Source: Channallabes apus (lineage: Eukaryota > Chordata > Actinopteri > Siluriformes > Clariidae). From it: a DNA stretch of 64,000 nt. A program made the position numbers and the translations under genes. Below the pieces are notes generated by a model. The model did no database searches, was not told the origin of the DNA, and saw only the letters and a program-made list of their open reading frames with translations. Shown piece by piece: positions 59,096 to 64,000 of the stretch (position 1 is its first letter; the number at the start of each line of letters is the position of its first letter). The stretch spans positions 22,107,142 through 22,171,141 of the forward strand of contig CM060121.1 of NCBI GenBank assembly GCA_030522415.1, read 5' to 3'.

Positions 59096-60875
59096 ACAGC
59101 TCACACACTTTAACAAGCTTTTACTTTCTAAGTGTTGTTCTTATTGTATGTGAGGGTAAAACATACTTTCTTCCTCTTATTAACAGACTGTCTGACTGTT
59201 TTAAACTTCTTAATTATTGCCCTATTACCAGATATGGGCATTTCTATAAATATCTTTAATTTTAGTAAGCATTTTATAATTTATTAAGGTCAAATACTTG
59301 GTATTTTTAATCCTATTTCTTACTTACTATTACTTACATTCACATTTAGGCATTTGGTTTATCTAGAGCGACTTACAAAAGTGCTTTGAAGTTTTCCGTC
59401 AATGGAAAGATCCTTACACTGGATTACTAGGTTACTAACTAGTATGGACTTCATTATTATATCTAATTCCCTTGTTTGGTGTTACCATCATTTCTTGAGT
59501 ACTCATATAAACCACTTATGAAAGGGTGGAAAAAATCCACTATTATGGATAAATCCAACGGTGTGCACTGAACTACCACATTGTACAATAAATTAAAGCT
59601 CAGTCAAGCTCAGTGCACTGAACTACTAATTAATATGCTTTAATAGATAATACACTGCATATGATGCAATTAAATTAATATTATACAACAGTTGGTTCTG
59701 ACCAACTGAAGTAATCTGATTGGACGAAAGGCATTTCCCAAGTGGTGACAGTACTGGAATGTTTAACTATATGTGTTACTTCATGCAACAGGTGTTACAT
59801 ATAACAGTTATTAATTACACTAACTTTCAAAAACCAGACACAGAACCATCACTCAGGACTACAAGTGCCAAAACAAATAAAACCTTAATTTGTATTATGT
59901 AGACTGCAGACATAAAATCATGACATAAGCGTTGTCTTCCTTCATTCCCATGATAGTGTAGATCATCAGCAAAAAACAAATCTGTTTAAAACACTGTGAG
60001 GTATTTGTGTTGAGAAAAAAAAGTGATAGTGTTACACTCCCACAAAGTTAGGGCCTAGGGTAGTGCAGGAGCAACAACAATATATGGTGTAGGTCTAAGG
60101 TATAAGGTGTAGTTTATATGTAGTGTTTATTTACAGATAGTGTAAAGAGAGCTAGTACATGGCTGGAAAGGAGCACCAAGCAGCATACAAACAGGCAACA
60201 TGTTGCAAACAGTTCTCTATATACAAAAAGTAAGATACTGTAACAAGCTAACAAGTAGCTACAGTATATGCAAGCTAACCAGAGCAACAAGCTAACAGAC
60301 AAACAAAATGGGCTGCTTTTAAACTGATTGCTCCGCCACCTTTGGTTGGGTTGTGGCCCTCCCATTAGTTAAATCCTGTAATACAATTGGTGAGCATTAA
60401 TATCAGATCCCACCTATAGCAGGACAGCCACAGACAAAAACGAAGCAGAGAGAGAGAACACACACCCACAACACACAGAAATGGAAACATTGATATGTAA
60501 CAGATGGTGTGAAGATTAATGGTAAGACAGAAAAAAAATATCTTTCAGTTTAAAGCATTGATGGACAGGGTGTCGGGGGTATGTAAACTGCAGAGAAACA
60601 CTCCTTAACTGTACAGTATACCTACAGAGTGATGAACCTAATGATTTTTGGCATACCCTTTAAAGGTATAAAACCTACAGGTCTCAATGAGTCACTCATC
60701 ATCAAATACATCAAAATTAGCATTCACTCTGCAAGTGTTTTTTTTTTCATGTTTGCCCATGAATGATCAAGACTAGGGATTCCCCTACTTGTAGCATTTG
60801 CCTCAAATTATGTAAAATCTAATGCAAGCATAAAAGAGTATTTTCTTTGTGGTTAATAATTTTTAGGTCAATGGT

Positions 60876-60960
60876 AACAGCATCACATTTAAGCTTAATT
60901 CCAGTCAGTAGCTTGTGATCTATGCTACTGACTGGAAATACATTTAGATGTGATGCTGTT
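60876..60960. repeat. 85-nt hairpin, 37-nt arms, 11-nt loop
   Basis: Arm AACAGCATCACATTTAAGCT... (60876-60912) pairs with 60924-60960 over 32 of 37 positions. Mismatches cluster in the middle, and a perfect 14-bp stem closes the loop (TCCAGTCAGTAGC/GCTACTGACTGGA). Size and shape suit a microRNA precursor or a tiny MITE; nothing else supports either. Confidence 0.6.
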
Positions 60961-61327
60961 TTATGTTGCTGCTGTAAAAAGAACTCTTTCTTCCTGTTCA
61001 TGTAAATCAACCTGAAACCCCCACCGAGTACAAAACAGTTCCTCATTTGGCTCATTTTTATTCTGTATATTAAAGAAGGTTTATACAGCACACCCATTTA
61101 TTACCTGCGCTTTATTAAACTTTAAAGAAGCATAAATCAGTATTGGTGGATGTGGCAGCAGAAGTTAAACTTCTTTGGTTAGATAATGTTTCTCTTATAT
61201 TTATGCATGACACAAAATAAATAAGACAGACATTCAGATTTAGATTTTTCCAGCACCCCATTAATCCAAAGCTTGAAACCAAATCAATCTGGAATTTTTA
61301 GTCCATGATGTCATCATCATCATGGTT

Positions 61328-61595
61328 TTTGAATGTTCTCTATGTGCTTGGGGTGTTTTCCTTCAGGTACTACGGTTTCCTCCCATAGTCCAAAGGCTTG
61401 CTCTTTAGGCTGATTTGGTATTTCCAAATTGCCTGTAGTATATGATTGGGCGTTTGTGCTTGTGTTCTAAAATCCAGGTACCCTGCCTTGTGGGTTCCCT
61501 GGGATAGACTCCAGGCCGACTGTGACCCTACACCCAGGCCCCATGTAACCCTATGCAGAGGATATGGTTTAGATGATAAATGGATGGATGATGGA
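61328..61595 (+). mobile_element. Mermaid-like SINE, 3' part
   Basis: TTCTCTATGTGCTTGGGGTG and GTTTCCTCCCATAGTCCAAA, then CCCTGGGATAGACTCCAGG and a GGATGGATGATGGATGG tail. Confidence 0.72.
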
Positions 61596-62821
61596 TGGAA
61601 GTATGGCATACTGATACAACATGATTGTAGATTGTAGAACATACTGTAGATAACTGTGAGGAAGTTCCCTGGACTAGAGAAACTGAAACCATATAACTAA
61701 GAAGTTAAATCCTGAAAATAAAATTAAGGAAGAAACAATGAGAGGAACTATACATCTATGCTTTCTCATAAGACTAGAGTATCTAAAAACAATGTATAAT
61801 AATATTATTTTCTTTTTAAAACTTCCTTGTCACATGTGGGTGACAGATTAAAAGAAACAATTACTCAAATTAGCATAAAATGTATTAGAAAGGTGTTGTA
61901 ACATCAGCTTCAATCTACCGTGGTATAATTAAGTTGGGCACTGTACTGAAAGGGTGAGCATAATTTTTCAATAAGATATTGCATTAGTCAAAAATGAGAT
62001 AATTTAACATTTCTATCCTCATCAAACTATTCAGTAAAGTCTTCTGTTCTGTGATTGGAGAAGGGATCATCTAGCAGGAGACAACTCCCATCAGAAACTG
62101 ATATGCATGGGCTGAAGACATGGCTTATTGAGGGGGATTCTGTGATATATGGAAAATGAAAAAGTTCACTAGCTAAGTCAAAAAGTGCAGATTTTTGTTT
62201 AAAGTCATGCTGTCACTTTGAGCATGTTCTCCCTGACATCACCATCTTGTTGCCAGGAAAAGCTTTATGTTAAAGTAAGAATTTGATCAAATGTGACATC
62301 ATGTTTTGACAAAACTTCACATTATAGAACATTAAGTTTTGTATAACACAAGTTATATCTCATATAGAGATGAATATATAAACTACTGTATATATCTACA
62401 TCATTTCCCCCTTTTTTTGCCCACACACATCCTCAGCCATTCTTGCGCATTTGTGTGGTTTCCTGTGTCAAGTTAAAGTTCCTCCAATACTGTGTTCTCA
62501 CTTAGACAATAGTCATTTTTACAATCTGTGGCTGATTCTGAGAAGTATGGTCATTACTTTTATATGAAATGACTGTCACAGCTGCGCCCTGATGTGTATT
62601 CACTCATATGACTTCTTTTTTACATTTGCGTGTTTTTACCTTTGTGTGCCAGCCAAATTCCAGTTGGGTTGGTGATTCAGTCATTTTTTCTTTGTTATAG
62701 CTATCACTAACACTTTTATCAAGCTGTTAATAGACCTGCTACCAAGATAGGAAAATTCCAGCTTGAAGTTATTGTTCAAATTTGCTTGTGTTTTTAGATC
62801 TGTGTCAGTAAACTTTTCTCA

Positions 62822-63070
62822 CAGTAGCTGAGAGGTTAGTACAGTTGCCTTGTACCTACAGAGCTGGGGGTGAAAACTTGCATTCAGTCTGTTAGTTTGC
62901 ATGTTCTCCCTGTGCTTCCCACATACTCCAATGACATTAGCTTATGTTCATTATGCTCAGATAAAGCTGACTGGAGTAGGTTTTTTTCTTGTGGCACCAG
63001 ATTCAGGGTGTCCCCTGCCTTGTGCTCTGAGCTCCCAGGGAGAGACTTCAGTGGTTGTTCTGCAGGGGAT
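62822..63070 (+). mobile_element. Very degraded Mermaid-like SINE
   Basis: GAGAGGTTAGTACAGTTGCC head and TTTGCATGTTCTCCCTGTGC middle; the rest is weak. Confidence 0.55.
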
Positions 63071-63179
63071 TGGGGTAAGACCTACCAGTGGGTGACTCGC
63101 AAACTCATTGAATCGATTTTCTTTTTTATTATTATTAATTAAATAAATTAAGCATTTATTGTTTACATATTACCACACA

Positions 63180-64000
63180 GTAAAATATTGAAGCCAGGCC
63201 TGAACAGAGGACCCGCCAGCGAGTGCCTGGTAGCCGGGTCTTCCACTGGGCTCAGACGGGCACAGCCCGAAAAAGCAATGTGGACACCTATCCCCCAATT
63301 GTTGGGTTGGTTGGTTCTGTCTTCTTGTAGACTCTAAATGGAGTACTGCATCGGGCCCCAGTAGGGGATTCCATTGCTGGAGGACTTCAATGCACATGTG
63401 GCCGATGATGGAGATACTGGGAGGGGCATGATTGTGAGGAACGACCTCCCTGGTCTAAACCTGAGCTGTGTTTTGTTACTGGATTTCTGCACTATTCATG
63501 GATTGTCCATAACAAAAAAATTACAAAAAAATACCATGTTCAAGCTAGGGATGCTCATAAGTTTACAGTACTTGGTACCAGAGCACCTTAGGCCAATGAA
63601 GGTCATTGATCGATTTCATCTGTCCTGTAGGAAATCATCTGAGAGGGGCAGAGCTGTCAACTGATCACCACCTGGTGGTGAGTTGAGTCAGGAGGCAGGG
63701 GAGGCCACTGGACAGACATACAGTAGTAAGCCCAAACGAGTAGTGCGGGTAAATTGGGAATGTCTAAGGGAGCCCCCTAGAGGCTCCCTTAGACATTCCC
63801 AATGAGGGAATGTCCTTAGACATGTCCAAGAGGCCTTCAACTCCCACCTTCAGCTGAACTTTTCCAGAATTCCTGTGGAAGCTGGGGACATTGAATCAAA
63901 GTGGTTAATGTTCAAAGCTTCTATTGCTGAAGCTGCAGCTACTGTATGAGCTGTGATCTCAAGATTCTGGGTGCCTCAAGGGGCGGTGACCCTCAAAAAG
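63180..64000 (+). pseudogene. Non-LTR retrotransposon fragment, endonuclease domain
   Basis: [20 protein letters not shown] (63375 on) is the DFN core of an apurinic-type endonuclease. [14 protein letters not shown] follows, and near 63655 a [12 protein letters not shown] stretch with the DHH core is visible, with frame changes between. It runs off the right edge. The LINE clade cannot be assigned. Confidence 0.75.
63754..63802. repeat. Perfect 21-bp inverted repeat, 7-nt loop
   Basis: Arm TTGGGAATGTCTAAGGGAGC(C) at 63754-63774 and its exact complement at 63782-63802. A partial third copy (GGGAATGTCCTTAGACA) follows at 63806. It sits inside the LINE fragment where coding text is expected, so probably a local fold-back mutation. 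Confidence 0.9.

Larger units (their letters stand above)
55171..61327. other. Intergenic, no gene seen
   Basis: Beyond the repeats listed, one short dispersed motif near 59336-59372 (CATTTAGGCATTTGG, GAGCGACTTACAAA) is shared by many fish repeats. The longest frames are under 100 codons and look random. Confidence 0.5.

Overview
The window is vertebrate, almost certainly teleost, nuclear DNA. It is AT-rich, carries two spliced multi-exon genes with canonical GT/AG introns, and is crowded with Tc1/mariner and hAT DNA transposons, tRNA-derived SINEs, LINE fragments and microsatellites. The commonest SINE (tRNA-like head, conserved middle, GAATGAAT-type tail) looks like the Mermaid family I recall from otophysan fishes, so a catfish-like or other otophysan fish is my guess. 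I cannot prove the species.

Layout. 1-8.3 kb: upstream intergenic DNA with SINE and Tc1 relics. 8.3-22.7 kb: a platelet-derived growth factor B gene on the + strand (six coding exons at 9065-20478, plus a non-coding 3' exon from 20670). 22.8-35.5 kb: intergenic repeat cluster (a Tc1 copy with a nonsense codon, a second Tc1-like element carrying a nested hAT-like relic, SINEs, one MITE). 35.9-47.0 kb: a class I cytokine receptor on the - strand, best read as the common beta chain csf2rb. I reconstructed thirteen exons joined in phase to 700 codons. Its introns hold a mariner relic, a Tc1 relic and a SINE. 47-64 kb: no host gene found; a 5'-truncated L1-type LINE, a Tc1 element with an intact 340-residue transposase, a 1.07-kb hAT derivative with 8-bp target duplication, further SINEs, and an endonuclease-domain fragment of a non-LTR retrotransposon at the right edge.

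The two host genes converge (pdgfb +, csf2rb -). Their human counterparts both lie on the long arm of chromosome 22, so the pairing probably reflects old linkage. They act in separate pathways: a secreted mitogen for PDGF receptors, and a signalling chain for GM-CSF/IL-3/IL-5-type cytokines.

Most interesting observations: (1) pdgfb exon 5 has two in-phase donor sites 876 nt apart. The first gives a conventional 236-residue PDGF-B. The second adds a 292-codon stop-free, asparagine-glycosylation-rich insert between the growth factor domain and the basic C-terminal tail. (2) The heptamer TACAGTA/TACTGTA, the form expected of Tc1-type excision footprints, is strikingly frequent. (3) The 49.8-51.5 kb Tc1 copy looks structurally complete. 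(4) A hAT derivative keeps only a BED-finger reading frame plus a large internal inverted repeat. (5) Telomere-type CCCTAA runs lie inside a LINE and inside a csf2rb intron.
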